This document shows, one piece after another, positions 1 through 12,321 of a DNA stretch of 64,000 nucleotides; positions within the stretch are counted from its first letter, which is position 1, and each line of letters opens with the position of its first letter. A model generated the notes under the pieces. It saw only the letters and a list, made by a program, of their open reading frames with translations, did no database searches and had not been told where the DNA came from. The translations under genes were made by a program, and so were the position numbers. The stretch covers positions 1,090,501 to 1,154,500 of the forward strand of contig JARFIW010001216.1 in the NCBI GenBank assembly GCA_036346225.1, in the 5' to 3' direction. Origin of the DNA: Platerodrilus igneus (lineage: Eukaryota; Arthropoda; Insecta; Coleoptera; Lycidae).

Positions 1-897
1 AAGGCACATGTAGTAGAACTAGAATTACTGAAAACACGTATTATAGAAATGTTTGAGCTTTGTAACACTATACAAAGTGACCCAAGTTTAAAAACGTTGT
101 TCCTTATTCAAACAAGGGGAGTAACTGAACTTTATACAAATTTCAGCAAAATTTTAATTTCTGTCTTAGCTTCATGTGACGATGTAGAATCATTAAATTA
201 CAACGCTGTACGGAAGGAAGTAGATTTCGCTTATTTTTGCATACTGCTGCATCTCGAAACGATGCAAGAAACGCGGGCACAAATTACGGAAAATGCTCCA
301 AGCAGCACGGTATCAAAATTGGTACCGTTAAAGCTCCCAAGCTTTAATAATGAGGTAACTGAGTTTACATCTTTCATCGATTTATTTGACAGTCTGGTCT
401 ATAATAACGCGTCGCTGTCCAATATCGAAAAATTAAATTATCTTATCAGTTGCTGTACCGGGGAGTCTTTAAAAATCGTTAAATCTGTACCCATTTCGGG
501 GGATAATTTTATTATTTCCTATAACGCCTTGCGTGAGCGATTTAGCAACCCGCGTTTATTGGCAACTTTGCATTGGAGAGCTATGAAAGACTTTCCACCT
601 TTAAAATCAGAAGACCCTAAGAAACTTAGGGCACTTATTGATTGTTTTTCAGAGAACCTTGCTGTTCTAACTAACTTAAAGTTTCCCACTGAACATTGGA
701 ACTTTATTCTAGTCGATTTGCTTTTAGAAAAACTCGATCCGTTCACTAGAAAACGCTTCGAACTCCAATCGGATCCGAAGCAAATACCTAATTTCGAGGA
801 TTTGAGATATTTTTTAACTCAACAATGTGCAGCGTTGGAAACCTTTTCTTCAACCGCACCTGTTTCTTATTCGACGACTGTCCATACATCTCACTAA
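1..897 (+). pseudogene. BEL/Pao-type retrotransposon gag fragment (DUF1759-like)
   Basis: The frame is open from base 1, so the start lies upstream of the window; the first internal Met is at 49. The protein has the core of the insect BEL/Pao Gag-like domain: KLVPLKLPSFNNEVTEF, then SLSNIEKLNYLISC, TGESLKIVKSVPIS, LRERFSNPRLLATLHW and FILVDLLLEKLDPFTRKRFE, with FLTQQCAALETF at the end. In the family this Gag would bind element RNA and build the cytoplasmic particle before protease, reverse transcriptase and integrase. Those parts are absent: the frame stops at 895-897 exactly where the satellite array begins. No stop or frameshift interrupts the visible ~298 codons, so this piece is less decayed than most elements in the window. 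Family assignment is from motif recall, not a search. Confidence 0.8.
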
Positions 898-2880
898 GAA
901 AGTTTTGAAGTTTACAGGGGTCGATTTTGATACCCATACGGGTCGCAAATAAATTTGGTTTTTGCAGGTAGATTAAGGAAGGTCTTAGCAATATATGTGC
1001 CAAAGCGCAAGGTGTAACTCGATGACCTTCTGCTACTTTTAATTTTTTTCCTATTTATATCATTAAAAGATGGTTTTTGAAGCTTACACGGGTCGAGCTT
1101 GATACCCATACGGGTCGCAAGTAATATTGGTTTTTGCAGGTACATTAAGGAAGGTCTTAGCAATATATGTGTCAAAGCAGAAGGTGTAACTCGATGGCTT
1201 TCTGCTACTTCTGATTTTTTTCCTATTTATATCATTAAAAGATGGATTTTGAAGCTTACAGAGGTGAAATTGATACCCATACGGGTCGCAAGTAAATTTG
1301 GTTTTCGCACGTACATTAAGTAAGGTCTTAGCAATATATGTGCCAAAGCAGAAGGTGTAACTCGATGGCCTTTTGCTACTTCTGATTTTTTTTCCTATAT
1401 ATATCATTAAAAGATGGTTTTTGAACCTTACAGGGATCGAGTTTGATACCCACACGGGTCGCAAGTAAATTTGGTTTTTGCTGGTACATTAAGGAAGGTC
1501 TTAGCAATATATGTGCCAAAACAGAACGCGTAACTCGATAGCCTTCTGCTACTTCTGATTTTTTTTCCTATTTATATCATTAAAAGATGGTTTTTGAAGC
1601 TTACAGGGGTCGAGTTTGATACCCATACGGGTCGCAAGTAAATTTGGTTCTCGCAGGTACATTACGGAAGGTCTTAGCAATATAGGTGCCAAAGCAGAAA
1701 ATGTTACTCGATGGCCTTCTGCTACTTCTGATTTTTTCCTATTTATATCATTAAGTGATGAATTTTGAAGCTTATACGGGTCGATTTTGATACCCATACG
1801 GGTCGCAAGTAAATTTCGTTTTTCCAGGTACATTAAGGAAGGTCTTGGCAATATATGTGCCAAAGCGGAAGGTGTAACTCGATGACCTTCTGCTACTTCT
1901 GATTTTTTTCCCTATTTATATCATTAAAAGATGGTTTTTGTAGCTTACAGGGGTCGAGTTTGATACCCATACGGGTCGCAAATAAATTTGGTTTTTGCTG
2001 GTACATTAAGGAAGGTCTTAGCAATATATGTGCCAAAACAGAACGCGTAACTCGATAGCCTTCTGCTACTTCTGATTTTTTTCCTATTTATATCATTAAA
2101 AGATGGTTTTTGAAGCTTACAGGGGTCGAGTTTGATACCCATACGGGTCGCAAGTAAATTTGGTTCTCGCAGGTACATTACGGAAGGTCTTAGCAATATA
2201 GGTGCCAAAGCAGAAGGTGTTACTCGATGGCCTTCTGCTACTTCTGATTTTTTTCCTATTTATATTATTAAAAGATGGTTTTTGAAGCTTACAGGGGTCG
2301 AGTTTGATACCCATACGGGTCGCAAGTAAATTTGGTTTTTGCAGGTACATTAAGGAAGGTCTTAGCAATATATGTGCCAAAGCAGAAGGTGTAACTCGAT
2401 GGCTTTCTGCTACTTCTGATTTTTTTCCTATTTATATCATTAATAGACGATTTTTGAAGTTTACAGGGGTCGATTTTGATACCCATACGGGTCGCAAATA
2501 TATTTGGTTTTTGCAGGTACATTAAGGAAGGTCTTAGTAATATATGTGCCAAAGCAGAAGGTGTAACTCGATGGCCTTCTGTCACTTCTGATTGTTTTTC
2601 CTATTGATATCATTAAAAGATGGTTTTTGAAGCTTACACAGGTCGGCTATGATACCCATACCGGTCGCAAGTAATTTTGATTTTTGCAGGTGCATTAAGG
2701 AAGGTTTTTACAATATATGTGCCTAAGTGGAAGGTGTAATTCTGCCATTTGATTTGTTTCACTTTATTATTTAAGAAGGGTTTTTGAAATCCATATGGGT
2801 CGAAAGGTAATTTGGTTCTACTGGGACTGTAAAGGTGGTCATTTTAATAGTTGTGCTAAGGCGGAAGGTGTAAGTGTAGC
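895..2880. repeat. ~172-bp satellite array, about 11 full units plus a degenerate end
   Basis: The block GATACCCATACGGGTCGCAA recurs at 929, 1101, 1272, 1445, 1618, 1789, 1962, 2134, 2306, 2478 and 2651, giving spacings of 171-173 bp. A decayed unit follows near 2790. Units share an AGGTACATTAAGGAAGGTCT block and a CCTATTTATATCATTAAAAG block. Because 172 is not a multiple of three, the short frames read from the array on either strand are artefacts. Units 4 and 7 share private variants (AAACAGAACGCGTAACTCGA), and units 5 and 8 share others (GGTACATTACGGAAGG, TATAGGTGCC). This shows duplication of a three-unit block of ~517 bp. Confidence 0.95.
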
Positions 2881-4262
2881 TCCATTTCTGAAATCGCATT
2901 TTGTCTATTCAATAAAGTTTGCACGAAAAATTTACTGCTGGGAATTTTCTGCCAGTTGTACATCTCCTTCCTCGTAAAAATTACTGCTAGAATTTTACTG
3001 CTAACTTCACACTGCCAAACAATGATGGTACGCGTCTAACTAGTTCCAGGACTGAAGACCTCATGATGACGAAGAGCAATCTCGGCGCAACCTCACACTG
3101 CACTTTCCTACTGGCTTTGGATGGTTGCAGATCATTCGAAAGACAAAAATCGATTTTTCTATCTTAAGAGATAAACCAATTATATTTAGGTTTTTTAAAA
3201 GTTTCGTATCAAACATATCATTTCTGATGAAATTGTTGCCCTAGAATAACCATTTATACCCCAAACTAAAAAAGATCCATCTATGAAATTCTCAAGTATG
3301 TGGGATGGTTTCTACAACTGTTTCTGGCAAAAATTACCCCTTCAGGCCCACGAAAACTGGAAAGCTACCCTTAAATTCCCAAACATATGGCATATTATAT
3401 CTAACACCGAAGATCAAAATTTCATTTACGGCAAAATTTTAACCGTAAGACCAACCTTCAACATAGCTAAAAATATATAAACTAAACCTAGCTATAACAT
3501 TTTTGTAAGTTTGTTACAATTAATAATCAATATATGATTTCAGCTTCTGTTTATAAAATATAAAATACATTTTTACATAAAAGCGTATCACTTTCTTATT
3601 TGAACTCGGTGATATTTTTAACTTATACAACTTAACTCCTATGCAATTTAAACTTATTTTTTTTCGTTTTGCAATTCCCCTTTTTACAAGAAATGGACTA
3701 CATAAAAACCGTTGAAGTTTTAGGACTGTAGGAGTATGCAACTAACCATACTTCTAACTAACTGACCAATAAGTGCGCAGCATACAAATAAATAGCATAC
3801 ACGCTAAAAAATTCCGCAATCAAAATGGACTCGTCCAACACCCCTCGAATTACAAATAAAATCGCCCAAACGCACAATACAAACAAAACCTCAGTATAAA
3901 ACGAGCAACAAACGCTAAAGCAAATCATTTCTTATCGTTCTTTCTTTAAGAAATCCGTCAAACTTCTTGAAGGGAATTAAGCTCCTTATGCACTAAGCGT
4001 TTTCTTTTAGATTATCTTATTGTGACTACCAAATCTCATGGGATAAAATGAAGTGAACTCTAACGACACTATAGACATACCGCCCTAACTTGGATCGATT
4101 CACCTTCGAAGTTATCACGGCCATCCAGACTACCTCCTAGAGCACTTGATGCCAACAAACGCGCCAGGATTGAAAACGTTTCGCTATCAGCTCGCTTCAA
4201 TTTCTACCAACCAGGATGCCCTCCTACGCCAGCTTTCCCGCCCACATACCATAAGATAAAAG
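2881..4262. other. unassigned AT-rich stretch
   Basis: No gene is recognised. The 3283-3480 and 3520-3741 frames have no family signature. Short imperfect TTACTGCT repeats lie near 2930-3000, next to the decayed end of the satellite. A dispersed repeat at 3018-3065 is listed separately. The rest shows nothing I can support. Confidence 0.5.
3018..3065 (-). repeat. dispersed repeat, partner of 17488-17531
   Basis: On the minus strand this reads AGGTCTTCAGTCCTG, then a GTTAGAC block and TCATTGTT. The same blocks occur in the same order on the plus strand at 17488-17531, beside the 3' end of the RTE-type element. It is probably a piece of an old dispersed repeat. Confidence 0.55.
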
Positions 4263-4463
4263 CTATGAAAATTCGATTGCGACTACCGCCACGATGTGTC
4301 GCACTGCATCGGCATAATCTGCGCGAAGGTTACCTAGATACCAGGTCTTCGTCGTCATCATACATCTGAAGCATAACATTCTAAAAGGCTTCTCCCTTTT
4401 TCTGTCTGCTTCTCCTACTGTCCCTAACGCGTACAGTGACCCAAGTTTAATAGTAGTAATCAT
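4263..4463 (-). pseudogene. RTE-type LINE reverse transcriptase, C-terminal scrap
   Basis: The minus-strand reading GEADRKREKPFRMLCFRCMM matches the region after the RT domain in RTE-type insect LINEs, where the usual pattern is ...ETWT..EADRKRLEAFEM...RM. The same nucleotide block appears in the copies at 17790-17870 and 53010-53090, and its upstream neighbour in the plus-strand copy near 7990. Only ~110 bp (about 4340-4450) clearly aligns. The flanking residues of the frame are not family-like. Truncated and non-functional. Confidence 0.6.
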
Positions 4464-4869
4464 TTGTTATTCAAGAAATAAATGCTATTTGTGATTGAAC
4501 AATAGAGGTTCTACTGGTGTATTTTGCGCTAAATAGAAGAATAGTGTTATTAGAAGATTGCTTCAATTAGTTGTTTGGGAAGTGAGGCACGTACAGAAAC
4601 CAGAGCTTAAGAAGATGAAAGTTTGGACAGCCTGTACAAAAGAAGCCAAGGACATCGGGTCACATACCATTGGAGGCGCTACAGCCGCAGGAGGAAGCAA
4701 GAAAAGACATTGTTTATTGCGGAAACTGTTTGGGTGAGTATATTTTTGTAAAACGAACGTTCAAGTACCTTGGAAGATTAGATACGTCATTGTATTATTG
4801 CAGAGTTGCTGTTATTTATTTGTTTGAAATTTATTTCATTCTATTTCATCGAATAGAAAAGTTATACAA
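4464..4869. other. unassigned; leads into LINE remnant
   Basis: No conserved motif is seen. It may contain older, shifted 5' sequence of the LINE whose readable part starts at about 4870. Confidence 0.4.
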
Positions 4870-7052
4870 TTGATAACTGTTAAGATTTATCTTATGTCAA
4901 AATTTGAAAAGAGTATTTGTAACGCGAAAGAAATAGTAAAGGCAAGCAAAGAGCAACTGAGGGAGGAGGAAGATGCAAAAATGCAGAGTGACGTTGAAGA
5001 GAATAAAAGCTTGTTTTGGAAATGGGTAAGGGAGACAAGAAAGAGTGGAAATAAGCGTGTGAATGACGGTGTTAATAGTAGAAACGAAAATGTTTGGGAC
5101 GAAGCAAGTGTGAGAAACTGTTGGAAAGCGTATTTTAAGACGCAGTATGGCGGTGGTAAAAAGGATACAGATGACTGTGTGGATGACGAAGAGAGCAGTA
5201 TTGTATTGGTGGAAAACGAAGATAATAGTATAAAATTCGAATGCAGTATAAATGAGGTATGGAAGGAGATGAGAAATCTGAAAAATCGCAAAGCGACGAG
5301 TGTAGATGGAATAACAAGTGAAATGCTTAAGTATGAGTCTGGGGTGCTGATCGAATGTTTGTGCAAACTGACAGAGTTGTGTGTAGAACAAGCGAAGGTG
5401 CCTGAAGATTGGAATAGTGCAATCAGCATCCCTTTGCACAAAGATAAAGGCAGCAAATATGAATGCAAAAATTATTGTGGGATAAGCCTGTTAAGTGTAC
5501 CCAGTAAAATGTATGAAAAAATTGTAATTGAGGGAGCTCGTAAGAGAACGTAGAGCAAGATATGGGACGTTCAATGTGGTTTTATGCCTGGAAGAGGATG
5601 TGTAGATCAGATGTTCGCAACGCAACAAGTTGTTGAAAAGTGTATGCATGCCAGAAAGAAAATGTATGCAGCATTTGGAGATCTAGAAAAGGCATATGAA
5701 TGTGTGAACAGAAGTGAATTATCAAAGGCCCTGCGTGAATAACGGTGTAAGCAAGTGCTTGATAAAATCTATCAGAGGGATGTACAAAGGCAGTAGAGCA
5801 TGTGTACCTGTGAATGACTACATGCGACAATACTTTGACACTCTGGAAAGTGTAAGACAGGACTGTGTGATGTCGCCATGGCTGTTCAGTGTATTTATAG
5901 ATAAATGTATCAGGCAGGCTTGCGAAGGGATGGAAGGAGTGAAAATTGGTGAAACAAATATCAGTGTGCTGTTGTATGCGGATAATGCAGTATTGTTGGC
6001 CGAATCATCACAAGAGTTGCGACGAATGCTTGGCAGGCTGTCGAAAGCGTGTGGAAATATACAATTCTAAGTAAATGTAAATAAGACGAAAGTTATGATT
6101 TTTGATACAGCTGGCGAAATTGATTACTTTGACAATGACACCATAGAGAAAGTAAACGGCTCGGTGTACCTTCGTAGAAAGTTTTTGAGTAGGAGAAAGC
6201 TGGATGCTGAAAGAGGAAGAAAAGCAAATACTGCAAGAAAAGTGTCTTGAAGTATGTGGGCAGTGAATAGGAATGAAGGATTGAGTATAAATCTAAAGCT
6301 GGCCATTTACAACAGTGTGTTTGTGCCATCCGTTCTGTATAGAAGCGAAATTTGGGTCTAGCAGAAGAAGCATGTTAGTTTATAAATGCTGCAGGAACGA
6401 GGTTCCTAAGAAGTGTGTGCGAAAAAATATTGATAGAAAGTACCAAACAAATGGGTCAGAGCAGAATATAGGGTGTAAGTGACCCTTAAAGAGTTAAGCG
6501 AGCGAAGTATGTTTAGATGGTTTCGACATGTGGAAAGAATGAATGAGGATAGACTAACCAAACGTATATATGCAAACAAGATGACTGGTAGAGCTGCAAG
6601 GGACAGACCGCGTAAAAGTTGGTTAGATGTAGTAGAGGATGTTCTGAGAGAACGACAGGTGAGTAGTATGGGTAATAAAAGCGCACGTCAAAAGCAATGT
6701 ATGAATTTTACAGAGACAATGGAAGTGTGTAGGGACCGAGAGATCTAGAGAAAGATTATAAATGGTGTTGGGAGTAAAAGTAACGTAGTAGTTGAGAGTT
6801 ATACTTTGCATATTTCCCCAAAAGGAGGAATTAGGTTTGATTACCCCAAAAGAAAATACTGTGAATACTATTTTAGTAAGTTCATTTAGTAAACCGAAAA
6901 TTTGTATTGAATTATTGAGGAACGTCATAGTACCATACCCTCAATACGATGTAACCGTGTATTGAATTTAAAAGAGGAACCCTGAAGTAGTTTTATCAAT
7001 AACCGTGGCAAGTTAAAAATGAATCGAATTAAATAAATAAATAAAAAACAAG
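4870..7052 (+). pseudogene. 5'-truncated non-LTR retrotransposon: RT pseudogene and 3' tail
   Basis: The reverse transcriptase reads as KSLFWKWVRE...WKAYF, KNRKATSVDGITSEMLKY, VPEDWNSAISIPLHKDKG and CKNYCGISLLSVPSKMYEKI, up to a UAG at 5551-5553. After the stop the same frame continues with CGFMPGRGCVDQMF and FGDLEKAYE (motif A). A frameshift then leads to the 5714-6070 frame with CVMSPWLFSVFID and LLYADNAVLLAES. Motif C is therefore YADN instead of YADD, losing one catalytic Asp. The usual C-terminal block follows at 6479-6748 (MFRWFRHVERMNEDRLTKRI, RPRKSWLDVVEDVLRER). A short A-rich tail (AAATAAATAAATAAAAAAC) ends the element near 7050. No endonuclease domain is present. The clade (RTE-, I- or Nimb-like) is not resolved from motifs. 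Confidence 0.8.
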
Positions 7053-7059
7053 TATCGGT

Positions 7060-8190
7060 TTGACAACTGTTAAACAAATATTAAATGCGGGCGTTCGACA
7101 GTTACAACACCATAGTCATTATAGCAAAAAGAAAGATGCGGGCAGATGCAATAATTTTCGAACAATAAGTTTAACAGCACACGAGTCAAAAATATTAACT
7201 AGAATTGTACAAAGACGGATGAAAAAACAGATTACAGAAATAGTAAGAAGAGATCAATTAGAATTTAGGAAAAATAGAAAAACACCGGAAGCCATTTTCT
7301 TTTAAGAACGATAATAGAGAAAACAACAGAAAAAGAAGGCATGTAAATCTGTAAAAAGAACCCGGAATCGTAAAAAAGAGGAGTGGGTTATAAGGATAGA
7401 CAGATTGTACACAGTTTATACCAAAAGTAAACAGTTGTAATAGAATTAATACAGAAACGTAGAGAAGTAAACATTAAGAAAGGGGCGAGGCAGATATGTG
7501 TGCTATTCCCATTCATTTTTAACTTGGATATCGAAGAGGCAATGAATAATGTCAAATGCAAGAAAGACATTTGGAATTATTATGCAGGAACAAACAATTA
7601 ATATGCTTAATGCGCAGGCGAAAAAGCATTATAGCACGCAGCAGAAAGAGTTAGAAGCAGCAATTAATGAAATGGAAACAGTATTAACAAAGAGGTACGG
7701 TATGAAAATTCACAAAAATTAAACTAAAGTTTTAGTATGTAAAGGAAGAGTAAATAAGTAAAAAAACCAGAATACTAATAGGAAACGGGAAGTTACAAAA
7801 GGTTAAGAATTTGTACTACCTAAGATCAAATGATGCAAGATGGAGAAAGTGCAAAAAATACAAAATAAAGATTAGCACAAGGTCGTGTTGCATTTAATAA
7901 GAAAAAGCAACTACCGTGTTCAAAAAAAACAAACATAGAAACAAGGAAAATATTGCTGAAAGCATATGTGTGAAGCACATCACTTTACGGCTGTGAAACG
8001 TGGACAGTGAAAGAGGCAGGCATCTATGAAAGAAAACAGATTCAGATTATCAACCATTTGATATAGGTATTCCACATTTACTTTCACAAGATGAGCTTCA
8101 CGACTAAGTATGGGATTTAAATCTGTTAAAAGCTCAAGGCGAACTGTTAGGATCGAGGTTGCAACGTTGAAATGTATTAAAAGGTTGTAC
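7060..8190 (+). pseudogene. RTE-type LINE fragment (RT domain), heavily mutated
   Basis: The 7060-7305 frame contains NNFRTISLTAHESKILTRIV and DQLEFRKNRKTPEAI, the finger region of the RT. Further shifted blocks include CNSHSFLTWISKRQ-type frames around 7500, whose correct frame gives EEAMNNVKCKKDIWNYYAG. The RYGMKIHKN block lies at ~7695 and SLYGCETWTVKEA at ~7985. The same blocks in the same order occur on the minus strand at 17500-22363 and 53000-55752, so all are one family. The segment holding motif C reads through stops around 7595-7620. No endonuclease is present. It begins almost directly after the A-rich tail of the preceding LINE. Confidence 0.75.
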
Positions 8191-9456
8191 GCATATTTCT
8201 ACCTATCGGAGAAGTGAACAAGGTTTTCAAAATTTTTTTATATCGTATTATCAGTTGGCGTAGCGTGTAGATGTATCTGTACTAATAGATGCATTAGTAT
8301 GTGAATACTGTAAAATAATGGTGCGGTGGTATTTCAATAACTATCAGCGGTAGAGAAAAGTGGTCATTGTATACGCAAATGATGATGATAAACAACGATT
8401 ACTTCAAAGCACTAACATTGCAAATATAGCGAAGCGTAGCACATTTATTTATTGCGGCCGTCTAGGACTGGAAGCGATAGTAGAAGAAGTCGTGTCCTCT
8501 CCCTGACAGACGATAAAATAGTTCTTGCATATGTGCAAATACAGCATAGTTTAGCGGTATTCGCGGCACTTAAAATACACAGACGCGGTGTTTGAAGTAA
8601 TATCACGGTACATACAATGACATTTGAATATACCGGGCGGAGGTAAATAATTAACAAATTATAAATGTTTAAAATAAGGTAAGCGGTTAATTATATATAA
8701 TTATAAACGGAACAAATACAAAACTAATGAGTGGAGACTATTTATTGATTCATCTACTCTAAGCTTAAAGGGAATTATCCTCCACAATGAAAATTCGTTC
8801 ACCTCTGTTTCTATTGCCCACGCAATATATAACGGAAAAATATGACAATATGAAAACTTTACTTAAAAAAAATTAAGTGTACAGAACATGAACGGAGCAT
8901 ATGTGATAATTTAAGTCATCAGTTTTGTTAGGAATAGGGTTACACTAAGTGCCGCTGTTTTCTCTGCGAATGAGTTAGCATAGCAAAGGATAAAAACTAT
9001 TGTAAAAAACTGGGGAAAAACCTTGTTGCTGAGAATAAAATGTTACAAATTCTTCTCTCGTTGGTACAAAGAAAGCTTTGCTACCATCTAAGCGTATAAA
9101 CTGTGAGTGATAAAAAAACTTTGTCAAAGCTTTAAATAAAGGTGGTGAGGGATTCCAGTACCCGTGAGAGAAGTTTTTCAGGCTAAATGACGTACCAATA
9201 AAAAAAGTAATTTTTATTGGGCCCCAAATTCGTCACATCATAAAGAACAGTGTATTCAATTCAAAACCGGCCAAGATTGAGGTTGCTGCGTGGGTATCAT
9301 TCAAAGAGTGTGTACCAATTTTTTGGGAAATACAAAGGCAAAATATTACAAACAAATTGTGAATGTTTTAATTTCCACATATAACGATATTGGTTGAAAC
9401 ATGTATTTGAAAATTCGTTTTCTCCACTCGCATTTGCAGTTTTTCCCCTTAAATTT
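8191..9456. other. unassigned AT-rich stretch
   Basis: No recognised motif on either strand. The minus frame at 8445-8657 is not family-like. I see nothing supportable here. Confidence 0.4.
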
Positions 9457-9670
9457 GATTGTCCAATGCTTCACCCGAAGATACTGAATTGACCAGGATG
9501 AGTTACTTGAAAATTTTGAATTTTGCCAAACTCTTGCTATTTCAAGCAAGGTAGGGATCTTTAACGTACGGGACAACGCTCACACACGTGACCCATATTT
9601 TACCTATCATCCAAACGAGGGCGTATTTTGGTAAAAATACTCGTCTAATATTTTTGAGAATCGAACAGTC
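9457..9670 (-). mobile_element. SINE body copy without tRNA head
   Basis: In antisense this matches the body shared with the other SINE copies: TTCACCCGAAG, AAGCAAGGTAGGGATCTTTA, a CGTACGGGACAAC block and a CATCCAAACGAGGG block. The tRNA-like promoter end, which would lie on the right, is missing or unrecognisable. Diverged and 5'-truncated. Confidence 0.75.
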
Positions 9671-11182
9671 ATGTGAATATCTGATCCACGGAGTCGGACT
9701 TTTTCCGTGTAAATCTAGGGTGTGTGAGTAACGAACATAGTGAAATGTTTCACCAAGACATTATGTATTGTGAAAACCGAAACGAGGAAGGTGGAGCACC
9801 ACAATACTCAAATATTGTTGTCAAAACGTAATTAAATATGCTCCAGAGGTACCCTTGTTACGTTCATTTTCGGCAATAATTGGTTATTTTATTAAATTAA
9901 TTTTCAACTCAAATTCTTTGCTAATTAATTATCCGTTTATCAAAATTCAATGTCTACGATTAAATAAAATCGTCGATTCATAATTAAAAAGAAATACGCT
10001 GACTAATAATTTTCAACTAAAATCCATTTTGTTCGAAAACGAAACTTTATTTGATAAATTAAATATCCTGTATATTTTACTTGGTAAACACTTCCGCTAA
10101 TTAAGAATAAATTTTACTTCCCAGAATTCCGTAACGTAAAGTTTACGCTATATTCAGGTAGTCGATAACGTGTTCCAAGTATCCGATAATTGCTTCTTAT
10201 GTGTTTTCCGTCGGAAGAATTCGTCGAATTAAAGCTGCGTATTATCCCAATATAAACTGTGTTTTTCCAGTTTAACTCTGAATAGAAATATTACTTTGAA
10301 CTGGCTGAACGAAATTGATTTTATTTGCTTTCCAATCTACACTACGGAGACACGTGTAGGAATATTTGGTTGTTTCTGTTTTTCGTTATGAAAATTTCGC
10401 GCACGCAATACGGCATGATTGTTATTTAGGGTTTTTAGAAAGTTGTATTTTTCGTCGAAATTAAATTAAATTTTACTGGTAATTGCTCTAGCTTCTTCCA
10501 GTGGCATTAAAGCCACGATGAATGGTCGTGCCTTGCTGTTATGGGAGGCCAAGTGCGTTCTTTCTGGGTATAGGCCCACCTACTCGTTGCCATAGACCAG
10601 CTAGTGACTCAACTCCGACGTCAACAACTTCGAGGGTGTGTTTTCTTTCTCCATCATTTACGATTGCGACTATATCGGTTGGGATTTCCGGTTTAAGCTC
10701 ATGCATTCCCAAATTTAATCCGTTTAGACGACAATTAGTGAATTAATTCAAGATTTATTGACACTATATAAATGCATTACTATTTGCTTTAAATACCTAA
10801 GAGTATACAACTTATTAAAGTGAAAATAATTTGAAAGCTTACTGGCACGTTTGAAAATGTTGTTGCCATTAGATTATATACTTAGTTTTAGATTTATCAT
10901 GCTGATTTAGAGCTGTTGATTAGAAGGGTAATTTCGCGTAATTTGTTTTTTTGTTGAAACTCAATCCAGGGAGTAACCTAAAACCGGCAGCTCACCATTT
11001 AAAATAAAATGATTTGTTCTTTTGCTTGATATTTTTTTAGATTTGGTATGGAATCATTTATTGCGTGTACATATTGTGTTATAAGTTTCTTTTGTTGATA
11101 TGTTGTGTTTTGAGTATGAATAAGTGTGTATAATTTTTCTTTCTTTATTTCAGGCCTCCTTTAACTTTTGTTGTAAGTATAA
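9671..11182. other. unassigned; one short minus-strand open frame
   Basis: A minus-strand frame from about 10735 to 10541 reads with no stop and looks less random than its surroundings (for example DIVAIVNDGERKHTLEVVDV). I recognise no family and see no convincing splice signals. Plus-strand ORF 10522-10746 overlaps it and is probably a shadow. The rest is AT-rich with nothing to report. Confidence 0.3.
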
Positions 11183-11262
11183 TACCCCACCCACTCGCCG
11201 ATTGATCCCGGTCCATTTCTTTTTTTTTGTTTTTTTCCTAGGCTACGTCAATAAACGTAGCA
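11183..11262. repeat. partial LTR of element A (left)
   Basis: Matches the loop and right arm of the 14509-14636 LTR and ends ACGTAGCA. The left arm is absent, so the end is truncated. Inside it lies TAAATTTCTGG, mirrored as inverted sequence inside the other LTR. Confidence 0.7.
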
Positions 11263-12321
11263 TAAATTTCTGGCCCACGAAAAACACACGTCGATTCATA
11301 ATTAAAAAGAAAAATCGCCACCCAGCAAGATTAAAAGGTCGGTGTAGGGTAGCAAAATATTGGAAGTGGGCAGGACTAACAAAAACTCCAAAGAGAAAAA
11401 GAAAGGAACAAAAATTCACTTGCGAATTAAAACAAAATTTGATACCAGAATAAAGAAACAAAAAAAAGAACCACTCAACAAAACACACAAAAAAACTTTC
11501 ATCTGGCTCGAAGAGCCAAGAATAAAAGAAAGAGAAAAAAAAGGAAAAAGGAAGGAAGGAAGGAAGGAAAGACGGGTAATACACAATCTAGCAGGACTAA
11601 GATGGAACGGCCTGGACACTGAAAAAGTCGTCGGAGGACGGATATTTCTTGTAAAGAAACAGTACAGCCTTCAACCTCAACAGAAGTAAAGGAACGAGGA
11701 AGAAAACCCAACCGTGCCAGCCAGAAGAAGACCCAAAGTTCAAGCCTCAAGCAAACAAAGGTACAACAAGGGAGAACGAGACGAAGAAAGAATGAACGCT
11801 GGGAACAGAACAATGTACTCTGAACTGTGGTAGTCGAAACCGAAGAACCGAGGAAAAGAAAGGCTAACTAGTTTTTAAGTCGACTAAGTCGTAATTTCCG
11901 AAGGAAGAAAGACGTAATGTCCAAAAATTATGTCCGAAGGAGAGAAAAGTCGTCATAATCTGGGGCGCAAGGACTAGGTATTGGGTTTAAGACGTTTACG
12001 CCGCCAGAAGAAAAATGAAACGAGAGTAAGGACATTGGGGTTTTGCCGACATTTGTCCTCAGGTTCGGAAGGAGCATAGAATAATGTCTGCCTCGGTTAG
12101 GCAGTTTTCTGTCATATAGGAATAGCAGGGGTGTAGTAGTTGTAGCACTAGGTTAAGGAGGTGCCAAGGGTAGTTTAGAAAACTCAAAACGTGTCATAGA
12201 AGGACGTTGTTTATTGTTAAGATTGGTGGTAAGAAAGTCAATGGCAGAAAAGGAAACATCATGGGAGGTCCGAATATCAAGGATAGAAAAAGAAAAGGTA
12301 TTGGCTGTAAGAGAATCATCC

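Noticed and set aside
788..2585. Overlapping minus-strand frames of 71-126 codons with shared sequence, looking like a small gene family
   Set aside because: They are translations of successive 172-bp satellite units. The period is not a multiple of three and stops recur in each unit.
4887..5468. Minus-strand frames of 180-193 codons
   Set aside because: Shadows of the plus-strand LINE reverse transcriptase, which carries recognisable motifs.
11243..11813. Frames rich in Phe/Leu or Lys on both strands
   Set aside because: Low-complexity A/G-rich 3' region of element A; no domain, and not kept in frame in element B.
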